DNA of 58,433 nucleotides, taken from positions 1 to 58,433 of the forward strand of contig VBAX01000051.1 of the NCBI GenBank assembly GCA_005883075.1, given 5' to 3'. The translations under genes and the position numbers were made by a program. Under the pieces are notes generated by a model. It was not told the DNA's origin. It made no database searches and saw nothing but the letters and a program-made list of their open reading frames with translations. Shown here one piece after another: positions 35,412 to 44,371 of the stretch (position 1 is the stretch's first letter; the number at the start of each line of letters is the position of its first letter). The DNA comes from Candidatus Bathyarchaeota archaeon. GTDB lineage: Archaea; Thermoproteota; Bathyarchaeia; 40CM-2-53-6.

Positions 35412-35467
35412 GAAAAGGTCAAGAGCCTTCTACCCCAAACCTGTTTAAAAAATTGTACTTGACTACA

Positions 35468-35713
35468 TCATATTGGACTCTGACTTCTGTCAGGAGCGGT
35501 TCGGCGGCATACAGTGCACGTTTTCCAGCCTAACGTGTCCACGCTGAAAAGCTGTTCCCGCCCGCAACTCGTGCAGTACTGGTGGAATCCTGTGGGATGC
35601 CGCGGTTCTGATAGAGTCTCGGTCGATGTTGCCGCTCGCATGTTCGGGTCTTTCTTAGGAATAGGTTTCGCCAAACGCTGGAGGTAGTCCTTGCTGAACT
35701 TGAGTTTTGGCAC
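35468..35713 (-). CDS. Small zinc-ribbon protein
   Basis: The 81-residue product has a basic N-terminus and a C-terminal pair CTSCG and CTVCR spaced by 18 residues, as in a zinc ribbon. No family is recognised. It lies upstream of the NrdD-like gene on the same strand. Support is moderate because the sequence is short. Confidence 0.5.
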   Translation of the reverse strand: MPKLKFSKDYLQRLAKPIPKKDPNMRAATSTETLSEPRHPTGFHQYCTSCGREQLFSVDTLGWKTCTVCRRTAPDRSQSPI

Positions 35714-35886
35714 CGCTACCCACCATACATGTCACTCTCTAGGCTTTGAGGACTTGGGTCCACCGAATTGCTGCCATGTGGACGGTCAACGTGACACAAC
35801 AATCACATTGGTTCCCACCCAAACACCGCGAAGGAGACAATTTCTTGAAATCTTTCACGCCCCTCATCAATTCATGAGGCAATAAT

Positions 35887-37320
35887 TTGATAGCCTCGGG
35901 AACGAAACCCGATCCTCAAGCTCTCGAATCCTCGGTAGTCCGTGCGACATCATCTCCTATGATGAACATGTTCTTGGAGTTTCTCGAAGTTCCCGGAAAC
36001 GTCCTTCTCATCCAAGGAGCACCCGGCACTGGGAAAACAACTCTCGCCTTCGAGATCCTGAATGCTGTTGCGGACTCGCGCAGGGTCTACGCGTCCAGCA
36101 GGGTCTCACCCGTGAAGTTGCGTATTCAGTTTCCTTGGATCGATGAGGTTATCGATTCTATGTCCGGGAGATCGTCCAAGGCCAGCTGGAATGACGAATT
36201 CCACGACCTCCGCGGCTCCGACACCGACAGTGTCTTTTCGAAGGTCGTACGCCTGAAACAGGCGAAACAGAAATCAATCCTTGTCGTAGATAGCTGGGAG
36301 GGAGCGTTGAGAAACGCGACACCTGAAGGACGCAAAATGTTGGAGTCAGCCGTCATGTCCGAACTAGATCAGACAAAAGTAAGCGTGATTCTCGTCAGTG
36401 AGGCCGAACGAGCCGACAGCCTCGGTTACCTCGTCGACGGAGTCGTAACCCTCGAACAGAGCGAGCTAGATGGGAGACGAATCAGGTCCCTTGGAGTGGA
36501 CAAGCTAAGAGGATTCAGAGTCCAGAGCCAACATTTCCCCTTCTCCCTGGAAAAGGGAAGGTTCACTTTCTTGGACCAAGAATACGAAAACGGTCCACCG
36601 AATATAGTGAGAAACCCAGAGAAAGTTCCACACACAGAAACCCACTACTCCACTGGGAGCAGGGAACTCGACCTGTTACTGGGAGGTGGCATCCGGAAAG
36701 GTGCTTTCTTCATGATCGACACGGACAGCAACGTTTCCCCGCAGTCGCTGAGATTGTTGATCAATATGATCAGGTCCAATTTCGTCAACCAGGGCGGGGC
36801 CTGCTTCAGCGTTTCAACCGGGACCTTCAGCTCTGAATCCTCAGCGGAGGCACTGAGATCCTACGTAGGCGACAAAGCCTTGGCAGATAAAGTTCGGATA
36901 GTCGAATTCAACTCGCAGCTCCCTTCGAAGCCTTGGAGGCTAAAGTTGAGGGGGCAGCTAATGAGCGATCTCGCAGAGTTCTACAGATCATGGAACGCCT
37001 TGAAAGAAACGTCGAGTGGCATGATGCTAACTATGAACTTTGACAAGCTCGTGCAGGTCTACGGTGAGGAGCTGACACTTCCGGGTTTTACAGAAATAGG
37101 AGAAGGTCTGCGGGACGAGGGGGCCTTCAGCATCGGAATATCGTCACGTCCCACTAAGGTGCGTGATGAGTTTCTCAGACAAGCGGACTATCACATAAAA
37201 GTCCAAAGTTGGAACGGTCATCTTCTGATCTACGGCGTGAAACCTTTCACGCATGTTCACGGGGCTACTTTCAACTTCGACAAGGGATACCCGTCCCTCG
37301 ACCTCATAGAGATCGTCTGA
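35887..37320 (+). CDS. GvpD-like P-loop ATPase with two RecA-type halves
   Basis: The 477-residue protein has a TTG start, with GAGG about 8 nt upstream. The first half has a good Walker A (QGAPGTGKTT, about residues 43-52), then RVYASSRVSPVKLRIQFPWID, which resembles GvpD/KaiC relatives, and Walker B ILVVDSWEG. The second half (from about 255) has the STGSRELDLLLGGGIRKG entry of KaiC domains, but its P-loop is replaced by DTDSNVSPQSLR. It is probably a regulator or signal ATPase. No gas-vesicle genes are nearby. Confidence 0.8.
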   Translation: MIASGTKPDPQALESSVVRATSSPMMNMFLEFLEVPGNVLLIQGAPGTGKTTLAFEILNAVADSRRVYASSRVSPVKLRIQFPWIDEVIDSMSGRSSKASWNDEFHDLRGSDTDSVFSKVVRLKQAKQKSILVVDSWEGALRNATPEGRKMLESAVMSELDQTKVSVILVSEAERADSLGYLVDGVVTLEQSELDGRRIRSLGVDKLRGFRVQSQHFPFSLEKGRFTFLDQEYENGPPNIVRNPEKVPHTETHYSTGSRELDLLLGGGIRKGAFFMIDTDSNVSPQSLRLLINMIRSNFVNQGGACFSVSTGTFSSESSAEALRSYVGDKALADKVRIVEFNSQLPSKPWRLKLRGQLMSDLAEFYRSWNALKETSSGMMLTMNFDKLVQVYGEELTLPGFTEIGEGLRDEGAFSIGISSRPTKVRDEFLRQADYHIKVQSWNGHLLIYGVKPFTHVHGATFNFDKGYPSLDLIEIV

Positions 37321-37510
37321 GCCTTTCCAGAGACTCACGATTGATTCGCTAGAATTCGATGTGGTATGATCCCAAGTCTAGAAGAAGTACGGAGGTTATC
37401 TCGACTAGGACTTCTGAGTAATTGGACAAGATTGACATTTTCATTGCTTGACTGGGACGCAGTAGAAAAAGTCGGGTCGCCTTTTCTATCCTCCTATAGC
37501 GCTATACTGC

Positions 37511-37825
37511 ATGAGCGATCTGTCGTACAAGCTGGCTGAACTACGACCAGCTCTACGTCCCGTCGCCGAGTCGGCGGCCTGGGTAGCCAGCTTCCTGATC
37601 GCCAACGCCATAAGCCAAGAACCAGTATACTTCCTGATCCTCCTACTTGTCCTCGGCTCAGACGTTCTCGATACCTCTGACAAGAGCAAGGGACTCTTCC
37701 GAGACTTCATAGCAGGAAGCTTCACAGCAGTACTCTCGCTAGCTCTCAATGAACAGTTAGGCATAGTCGTTGGGGCCCTAGTCGCAGTCACGGCAGTTGG
37801 TAGGCTTCTGCAGAAGCTCGTCTAG
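37511..37825 (+). CDS. Small membrane protein
   Basis: The 104-residue product has three hydrophobic segments: about residues 22-36, 38-51 and 66-100 with a break. Polar N-terminal and connecting regions lie around them, DVLDTSDKSKG being the loop. The family is not recognised. It is transcribed alone. Confidence 0.6.
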   Translation: MSDLSYKLAELRPALRPVAESAAWVASFLIANAISQEPVYFLILLLVLGSDVLDTSDKSKGLFRDFIAGSFTAVLSLALNEQLGIVVGALVAVTAVGRLLQKLV

Positions 37826-37945
37826 AACCCAGCTAATCGGGCACCGGATGCCCAGTTTCAGGCTCTTATTCCTTGCCGATCGGATATGGCCTCAGGGGAT
37901 AAGCATAAAACGGCCCAGAGCTATCTGCAGTAGTCTAGAGATACC

Positions 37946-38119
37946 ATGGGCAAAGTAATAGTCTCTTTATCGTCCGAGGCAGAACACTTGGTTAGACAAG
38001 AAGTCGACAAGGTATACTATGGCAGAACAGGAGGCTTCAGCATATTCTTTGAACATCTAGTCCGAACATACTTCAACGGACACAAGAAAGGTCAGACTGG
38101 TCGCAAGGTAGCGAAATAA
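37946..38119 (+). CDS. 57-residue protein, possible DNA-binding
   Basis: The ATG 37946 frame ends at TAA 38117-38119. It opens with a strand (KVIVSLSSEAEHLVRQEVDKVYYG), followed by a helix (FSIFFEHLVRTYF) and a basic tail. The strand-helix-helix pattern is like a ribbon-helix-helix regulator, but this is inference from shape only. Confidence 0.5.
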   Translation: MGKVIVSLSSEAEHLVRQEVDKVYYGRTGGFSIFFEHLVRTYFNGHKKGQTGRKVAK

Positions 38120-38305
38120 GACACACGCTCTTTCACCAAGAATCGTGGTTCCCGGGTGGCAGTGGGTTCTTACTACCAGTGCTGTTAGTTATCGAATCTT
38201 CAGCCGTGTTTTCTATTCGGCCTAATGGAGCACAGTCCAGCGTGCCTAGTTCCGTTAGCAGTCTAACCAAAGCATTTTGAATCATTGAGTTGGAGGCACG
38301 CGGCA

Positions 38306-38436
38306 GGGGCGGTGGTCCAGACCACCCACCTGTGGGGACAGCTTGGTCTAAGAGAACTGGCAGGCAACTACCAGTTCTAGGAAATACTGGTCTCGGGCAC
38401 CAGTGATCGTGGGTTCAAATCCCACCCGCCCCACCA
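38306..38436 (+). tRNA. tRNA-Pro(CGG), probably with two D-arm introns
   Basis: The acceptor strands GGGGCGG (38306-38312) and CCGCCCC (38426-38432) pair perfectly and are followed by A and an encoded CCA. The anticodon arm is CTGGT-CTCGGGC-ACCAG (38387-38403) with anticodon CGG at 38394-38396. The T arm is GTGGG-TTCAAAT-CCCAC. The 131 nt exceed a mature tRNA by about 55. The extra sequence falls in the D arm: about 21 nt after 38318 (CCCA/TGGG hairpin) and about 28-35 nt after 38350 (AGAACTGG/CCAGTTCT hairpin). Exact splice sites are unresolved. Confidence 0.82.
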
Positions 38437-38466
38437 CAGATCTGAACACCCCGAAAGGGGCCAAGC

Positions 38467-38901
38467 TTGGCTCGAAAGATTACCCTGAACATGTACATGA
38501 CACTCGCTGGGTACGGAGAGTTCCCCAAGTATCCTGGGTCCGACATTCAGTCGAAGGAACCCGGTAAGGGGTTCACCGACATGTGGATCAACCGGTATGA
38601 TTTGGTGGACACGATCTTGTACGGTCGGCGGTCCTATGAGGGTCACCTTACCTACCACTCAGAATCCGCGCGGAAGGCATCTGATCCAAAATATCTCTTC
38701 GAGTTCTCACGCTTCCTGGATCGTACTCAGAAAATTGTCCTCTCTCACTCCCTGAAGAAGACCGATTGGCAAAACTCTAGGATAATGAAGAGTCTCAAAC
38801 ATGGAGAGTTGATGCTACGCTACGAGACGGTCCCGATAGATGATGCCGAGATAGCCCGCGAGTGGATTCGAACCTCTGTAATGCACCTGGAGCAGATGTG
38901 A
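38467..38901 (+). CDS. RibD-C/dihydrofolate reductase-like protein, truncated
   Basis: The 144-residue product has a TTG start. The N-terminal 110 residues match the RibD-C/DHFR-like fold (ITLNMYMTLAGYGEFP, ILYGRRSYEG, FSRFLDRTQKIVLSHSLKKTDWQNSRIM). The rest departs from the family: the expected Gly-Gly and LVDEY...PVVLG region is missing, making the gene about 50 residues short. The C-terminus is read through DNA that looks like a T-arm on the opposite strand. It is probably a truncated remnant, 30 nt downstream of the tRNA. Confidence 0.6.
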   Translation: MARKITLNMYMTLAGYGEFPKYPGSDIQSKEPGKGFTDMWINRYDLVDTILYGRRSYEGHLTYHSESARKASDPKYLFEFSRFLDRTQKIVLSHSLKKTDWQNSRIMKSLKHGELMLRYETVPIDDAEIAREWIRTSVMHLEQM

Positions 38902-39006
38902 ATCCATTGGACTCGGTCACTATCCTCCCCACCCCCAGCGCGGGATGCACTTCCAGATAGTCCCGATTGGCTAGCCTGATATTTTCGGTTACGCGTTTGG
39001 GTTCGT

Positions 39007-39879
39007 TTAAGTGAATTCCTTTCTCTCGAAGAAAAGAAGGCCAAGTACTGCAGTGACAACAAAGTAGCCAACCAGTATAGCGATCCCCTCTGGGATACTC
39101 ACAGCGAATACCCTCGAAGTGTCCCCTCGGAATCCTCCCCTCACAGTCTGAGTTGTGGGATACGGATCTGTGAGCACGTTGCCGATTATTCCTGACCCGT
39201 AGGTAATAATGAACCAAGGTTCTACTTGGGCAAGTGTTGAGACAATCACCTGAATGAGCGAGAAGGCAAAGAGAAAGAGGATGGCGGTTACAAGAATGGA
39301 CATCGAACTACTTTTGAAAAGTGAGCTGAAGAAGAAGGTGAAACCGAGTACGGCGATCAGATAGAGCACCGAGAAGATGAGTGACTCGCCAAACTGGTAG
39401 GGTAGGTTTGCACCGAAGTAGTAGATGCCATTGCCTATGGCGATTGCGGCATAGATGGCGAGTATGATCAGCGATGCTGTCAAGGCGGCGATCCACTTGC
39501 CAACATAGATTGAGGATCGTCGTAAGGGGTTTCCGACAAGGAAATAGCCTGTCTTGTTCTGGAACTCGCCCGATATTGCGTCTCCTCCGAAAAATATTCC
39601 TGAGAGGATAACGACTAGAGTGATGGAGTTACCCCACCAGAAAGAGTAGAATCCGAGGGCTGCGGTTGCGAAGCTGCTGACGCCATAGTATGCAACTAGT
39701 GCTGTGAAAATGGAACTTATGATAAGGTCGATTATCAGAAGGATGAAGAACCTTCGGGATCTGAAATAGTTCAAAAGTTCGTATTTGGTCATCACTCCGA
39801 TTTGGGCGATGCTACTTGGGAGATTTGGGAGGACTACTGGATCTGCTTTGAGGGATGAGCTGCTCATGTTTCTTGTCAC
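39007..39879 (-). CDS. ABC transporter permease (ABC-2 type)
   Basis: The 290-residue protein has six hydrophobic helices in the ABC-2 layout: one near residue 45, a long region after GISGEFQNKTGYFLVGNPLRRSSIYVGKW, and a final helix before FFERKEF. The GEFQ..T coupling segment is characteristic. It starts within the stop of the ATPase gene (4-nt overlap), forming a two-gene exporter. The substrate is unknown. Confidence 0.88.
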   Translation of the reverse strand: MTRNMSSSSLKADPVVLPNLPSSIAQIGVMTKYELLNYFRSRRFFILLIIDLIISSIFTALVAYYGVSSFATAALGFYSFWWGNSITLVVILSGIFFGGDAISGEFQNKTGYFLVGNPLRRSSIYVGKWIAALTASLIILAIYAAIAIGNGIYYFGANLPYQFGESLIFSVLYLIAVLGFTFFFSSLFKSSSMSILVTAILFLFAFSLIQVIVSTLAQVEPWFIITYGSGIIGNVLTDPYPTTQTVRGGFRGDTSRVFAVSIPEGIAILVGYFVVTAVLGLLFFERKEFT

Positions 39880-40829
39880 AGAGTTGCCTTGATCATGTTC
39901 AGATACGTGTCTTCGAGGGCTGAAGAGGATGGATGGAAGCTGACCAGACCGATCTTCAGAGCTACAAGGTCTGAGAGCAACTTTTCTTGATTCTCCAGAG
40001 TGCCAGAGAATTTTATCCTCAAGCTCTTCATTTCCAGTTTTTCGGCCGAAACTACTCCAGACAGAGACGATATGCTCCTGCTAATTGTCTGATCGTCGAT
40101 ATCCCTTGATAATCCTACGTCGATGATGATCTCGCCTCCGTCGCCGGAGAAGCGGGATACGACGTTGTTGAGCTTGTCGTAGACGAGTAGTTTTCCGTGG
40201 TCTATCATGGCGACCTCGTCACATATCTCGGATACCTCGTTCAGTAGGTGTGAGCTCATGAAGATGAGCCGGTTCTTATGCTTGAGCGATTTTACGATCT
40301 CTCTGACCTCGGACATTCCTCTAGGGTCGAGACCGGTGCTAGGCTCGTCTAGGAGGAGGATTTCAGGCTCTGAGAGGAGGGCTGCGGATATGTTGATCCG
40401 CTGTTTCATTCCCTTGGAGAATTTTCCGACTTTCTTGTCTAGCCATTCTTCCATCTTTACCTCTGCAACAACCTCTTCGATTTTCTTCTTTCTATCCGAC
40501 CGCGGCATTCCTCGGATCTCCGCGACCATCGAGAGAGCGTCTCTCGGGGTCAGAGACGGGTAGATCTCCGGGCTTTCGATAAGTGATCCGACGGAGGCGA
40601 GAGCTTTCTTTTTGTTCTCATGCACCGAGATACCGTTGATCAGGGCTTTCCCTTCGGATGCTCTTATCATGTCAGTGAATAGTTTCAGAGTAGTTGTCTT
40701 TCCAGCTCCGTTCGGCCCGAGAAAACCGACGCATTTCGAACCCTCAATCTTCAGGTTGAGATTGGATAGCGCGGAAAACGAGCCGTACCGTTTTGACAGA
40801 TTTACAGCTTCAATAGAAGGGCTGGACAA
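39876..40829 (-). CDS. ABC transporter ATP-binding protein
   Basis: The 317-residue protein has Walker A GPNGAGKT, signature FSKGMKQR, Walker B LLLDEPSTGLD and a switch His in FMSSHLL. The C-terminal 90 residues form the extra domain found in CcmA/NatA-like exporters (GEIIIDVG.. to LEDTYLNM). It powers the ABC-2 permease encoded directly downstream. Confidence 0.94.
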   Translation of the reverse strand: MSSPSIEAVNLSKRYGSFSALSNLNLKIEGSKCVGFLGPNGAGKTTTLKLFTDMIRASEGKALINGISVHENKKKALASVGSLIESPEIYPSLTPRDALSMVAEIRGMPRSDRKKKIEEVVAEVKMEEWLDKKVGKFSKGMKQRINISAALLSEPEILLLDEPSTGLDPRGMSEVREIVKSLKHKNRLIFMSSHLLNEVSEICDEVAMIDHGKLLVYDKLNNVVSRFSGDGGEIIIDVGLSRDIDDQTISRSISSLSGVVSAEKLEMKSLRIKFSGTLENQEKLLSDLVALKIGLVSFHPSSSALEDTYLNMIKATL

Positions 40830-41018
40830 GCCAGAATCTCCTAGGATTTCAATCCCCGATTCATGAGAAGTATTCTAACGGCGTCCAATGTTTCACGAGG
40901 TGGATAATAGAGACAGTGCTCAAAATACCCATTATTTAGACACTTTTCTTCTCTAAAAAAACCAACAAAGGCGTGTCTCCGTTTCTGGCGTAAGAGTGCG
41001 TGTCTGGTTGAGATTCAA

Positions 41019-41028
41019 AGTTTAAAGG
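41019..41028 (+). promoter_or_regulatory. TATA-like box of the acyl-CoA dehydrogenase gene
   Basis: AGTTTAAAGG lies about 43 nt before TTG 41067, so a transcript would start near 41050 with a short leader. Confidence 0.45.
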
Positions 41029-41066
41029 AATGATAGGCTTCCAAACGCTCCGAGCATCTGTTCGGT

Positions 41067-42260
41067 TTGACGAGTACTATTCTTCCGCGTTCGGCTGACT
41101 ACGAGGTCAAGTTGACCCCGGACCACGAGAGCCTCCGGAACACTATCCGTGATTTTGCCGAGAAACAGATCCGGCCGATAGCAGGCGAGATCGATCGGAA
41201 GAACCACATTCCACGAGAGTTGCTCAACCAGATTGCAAAGCTCGGCGTGACAGCCATCACCTACAAAGAAGAGTACGGTGGGCTCGGTGCGGACCTATTA
41301 TCAATGGTCATTGCGCTCGAGGAACTGGCTCGCGTCTCAGCCGCTTGCTCAACGGTCTTCGTTGCTAGCCATCTTGTTTCTGAGCCATTGAACGAGTGGG
41401 GGACGGAAGAGCAGAAGAAACGCTACCTCATCCCGATGGTCGCGGGCGAGAAGATTGGGGCTCACGCAATGACCGAGCCCGGCGCTGGGTCGGACGTAGC
41501 AGGAATCAAGTCCACAGCGAAACTTCACGGGACCCACTGGGAGATATCAGGGCGGAAGACGTTCATCACAAACGGTGAGATAGCCGACCTATACCTTGTC
41601 TTCGCTAGGACGAGCCCGTCGCCCAGCAGACAGGAGAGACACAAAGGTCTCAGCGCGTTTCTAGTCGAGCGAGGAACGGAAGGATTCCAGGTAGCAAGCA
41701 AGATCGAGACAACCGGATTGCGCGGCTCGCAACCATCCGAGCTAGTTCTTGACCATGTGAAGGTTCCCAAGGACAATTTGCTGGGAAAAGAGGGTGATGG
41801 CTTCTATGTCGGAGTAAAGACCTACGACAGAGGCAGGATAGACGTCGCAGCACAGGGAGTCGGGATTTGTCAAGCCGCGTACGAGGCTGCTGTGAGCTAC
41901 GCGCAGACCCGAATCAGTTTTGAGAAGCCGTTGGTCGAGTTTCAACAAGTACAGTACAAGTTGGCGGAGATGGCTATGGGATTGCATACTGCTCGATTGT
42001 TGACTTATTGGGCCGCATCGTTGAAGGATCAGGGAAAAGATTTCGTCAAGGCTTCGTCGATCGCGAAGGTTACCTCGACAGAAGCGGCAGAAAAACTGTC
42101 GCTGCTTGCAATGATGATACATGGCGGTTATGGTGTCGCGACGGAATATCCGGTGGAACGGTTTCTGCGGGACTCGCAGATCATCAAGACCTACGAGGGC
42201 ACCAACGATATTCAGAGATTAACGATTGCAAAACAGCTATTGCGGGAACTGAAAGCATAG
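41067..42260 (+). CDS. acd: Acyl-CoA dehydrogenase
   Basis: The 397-residue flavoprotein has the three-domain family pattern: KLGVTAITYKEEYGGLGAD, then FAD-site AHAMTEPGAGSDVAGI and TFITNG, then GRIDVAAQGVGICQAAYEAA. The catalytic Glu is in IKTYEGTNDIQRL at the usual late position. It oxidises an acyl-CoA at the alpha-beta bond, with electrons passing to an electron-transfer flavoprotein. Chain-length preference is not readable by eye. It is followed after 21 nt by a decayed LLM oxidoreductase gene. Confidence 0.94.
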   Translation: MTSTILPRSADYEVKLTPDHESLRNTIRDFAEKQIRPIAGEIDRKNHIPRELLNQIAKLGVTAITYKEEYGGLGADLLSMVIALEELARVSAACSTVFVASHLVSEPLNEWGTEEQKKRYLIPMVAGEKIGAHAMTEPGAGSDVAGIKSTAKLHGTHWEISGRKTFITNGEIADLYLVFARTSPSPSRQERHKGLSAFLVERGTEGFQVASKIETTGLRGSQPSELVLDHVKVPKDNLLGKEGDGFYVGVKTYDRGRIDVAAQGVGICQAAYEAAVSYAQTRISFEKPLVEFQQVQYKLAEMAMGLHTARLLTYWAASLKDQGKDFVKASSIAKVTSTEAAEKLSLLAMMIHGGYGVATEYPVERFLRDSQIIKTYEGTNDIQRLTIAKQLLRELKA

Positions 42261-42281
42261 ACCTAACTTCTGGCTCTAAAC

Positions 42282-43155
42282 TTGAGGTTCATTCTCTCAG
42301 GTCTCGGAAACTGGTACAACGGCTGGAGCCTGACGGATCAAGCGGTTCAGCTTGCTGACAAGCTCGGATTCTGGGGTGCAGTTATCCCAGACCACTACAT
42401 GTGGGCCGAAGCCTACGGACAGCCGCAGAAAGATTCAACTCTAGAAAGCTGGATCGCCCTCAGCTACCTCGCAGCCAAGACCCAGAATATCAAGCTCGGA
42501 ACCATTGTCACCCCGATACCGTTCCGTCCACCGGCAATGCTGGCCAAAATGGTGTCCACAATGGACGTGTTGTCGTCTGGACGCGCAGTCCTCGGAGTAG
42601 GAGCCGGATGGTCCCAGACAGAATTCGAAGGCTACAGCATTCGAAGGCTACAGCACATGGGACGATCCGAAAACACGGGTCGACAAGACCCGGGAAGGCG
42701 TGGAACTAATTCTCGAGCTCTGGCAGAAGCCACAAGTTGAGTTCAAAGGAAAATACTATCATGCGAAAGGTGCGATTCTAGATCCTAAACCAGTTCAGAA
42801 GCCCCACCCGCCTCTAATGTTCGGAGGCGTCGGGACACGAATGCTACGGCTTGCGGGCCAGTACTCTGACATCTGCCACATCCCACCGTGGGTCCATGTT
42901 CCCATGGAGAAGGCACGATCCACCGTCAAGCAAGAGGCACGAAGATTCCATTGAGAGGACAAGATAGCTTTTGCAGCCGGGTCCGTTGCCAACCGAGACC
43001 AAAAATTCGATCTAAAAGCCGTCGGTCAAGACGTGGAAAAGGCCACAAAAGACGGAGCACTATACTACATTGCACCTCTCCATCGTATAGGATATCTTGA
43101 CAACCTGAAAGAATTCGCCAAGAGCATCATACCCTCCTATTCAGGACCGGACTAG
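42282..43155 (+). pseudogene. LLM-class (F420-type) oxidoreductase pseudogene
   Basis: The N-terminal frame (TTG 42282) reads RFILSGLGNWYNG, then WGAVIPDHYMW and LGTIVTPIPFRPP.LAKMV.TMDVLS.GR, typical of F420-dependent luciferase-like enzymes, to TEFEGYS near 42640. A 16-bp tandem duplication shifts the frame. The protein resumes as STWDDPKTRVDKTREGVELILELW in the frame used from 42700, meets an in-frame TGA at 42952-42954, and continues as EDKIAFAAGSVAN to TAG 43153-43155. Two independent lesions indicate a dead gene. Confidence 0.85.
42623..42654 (+). repeat. 16-bp tandem duplication causing a frameshift
   Basis: ATTCGAAGGCTACAGC occurs twice in a row (42623-42638 and 42639-42654). Removing one copy restores the oxidoreductase frame. 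Confidence 0.9.
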
Positions 43156-43156
43156 A

Positions 43157-44196
43157 ATAAGCAGGCTGCAGATTCCCAGAGGAGCTGGCGACGCATTATC
43201 CGCATGGAACATAGGTGAAATACTAACGTGCGGGCTCGTCAAGAGAGGTGCGGTAAATCACAATTTCATAATTGGCTCGTCCGAGGGGAAATATATCCTA
43301 CGACAGGTTTCCCACGTTCATCACAAAAGCTCTCGTGACTTGGAGTTCGAACTATCCTACCTTGCCTATCTCAAACAGTCGGATTTCCCCATATAGAGTT
43401 CCATCAGCAATTCCCACCAGGAATGGAAGCCTATTCGTAACCGTTCAAGACCACTACTACTGGCTCTACAAGTTTCTCGAAGGCAGAGTCGTTGAGAGGC
43501 TCAACCGGTCACATCTCGCACAACTCGCGCAGATGATGACGCGGTACCACGCTCTGATCGAAAAATCAAACCTCCACAATGGAAAACCGGCTTCGGACTT
43601 GTACAATCGATCTGTCACGTTGAGAGAGATCGAAGAATATCGGAAAAAAAATTCTGCGAAAAACCAAAGCGAATCCTAAGGAGAACGCGTTTCTTGCAGA
43701 GTTCGCAAGGCTTACCCCGATATTGCGTGGCTTCGATGACGATCCTCGGTCGAGCATCGAGTTGTATCCTATTCACAGCGACCTTATCTCAGAAAATCTG
43801 CTCTGGAAACAGGGCAAGCTAGCCGGGGTCATTGACTTCGAGCACGTCAGCGAGACAAACGATCCCATTGTCAAAGACCTCGCTGTGACAATGCAATACT
43901 GCTGCCGAGACAATAAGGTCAAGAATCGGCTGGACATAGATTCCGCAAGCCGTTTCTTACAGGCGTACAGGGAATATCACCCTTTATCCAACAAAGAGGT
44001 TGTATTGATTCCAGACCTAATAACCGCGGGTTTCGCAGAGGATTTTGTCTTCGCGTTTTGGATGATAAGAAATGATCCGAAAAGGGCGAAACAATCCGAA
44101 GAGGAGGACTACGGGCTGACCATGTATTCGAGGGCTGCCCAGTGGAGCCATTCGAACAGGGAACGAATCACCCAGTCCTTTCTGAACGAGAAATAA
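43157..44196 (+). pseudogene. Phosphotransferase (APH/homoserine-kinase-like) pseudogene
   Basis: Three frames together give one kinase-like protein. The first reads CGLVKRGAVNHNFIIGS and GKYILRQV and stops at TAG near 43396. A one-base shift in TTTCCCCAT leads to YRVPSAIPTRNG to IEEYRKK. A run of eight A near 43645 then shifts the frame to ILRKTKANPKENAFL and on through HSDLISENLLW and GVIDFEHV (the catalytic HxDxxxxN and the metal-site Asp). The end at 44196 is intact. No clear start codon is visible. Two indels, one in a homopolymer, mean decay or sequence error. Confidence 0.75.
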
Positions 44197-44371
44197 GTCA
44201 CCAGCGGGTCCAACCGGTAAGAATCGGTGGAGAAATTATCAAATCCTGACAAACTGCCCGCACTATTTGCTGTCTCGTGAGCGAAGGTTACAATCTTCTC
44301 ATATCGACGGGAGCTAGCGATGGCTGGCCGAGTTAGGGGTTCAGGTTGCCGGGAACGGTCGATCGGAGAAA

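Noticed and set aside
38840-38960. Possible minus-strand tRNA with a T-arm-like segment and acceptor-like CGCGGGC
   Set aside because: The matching 5' acceptor is imperfect (TCCCGCG), U8 is missing, the T stem has a mismatch, and no 5+7+5 anticodon arm can be folded.
42952-42954. In-frame TGA as selenocysteine or recoded codon
   Set aside because: The gene also has a 16-bp duplication frameshift and no selenocysteine context, so simple decay is the better explanation.
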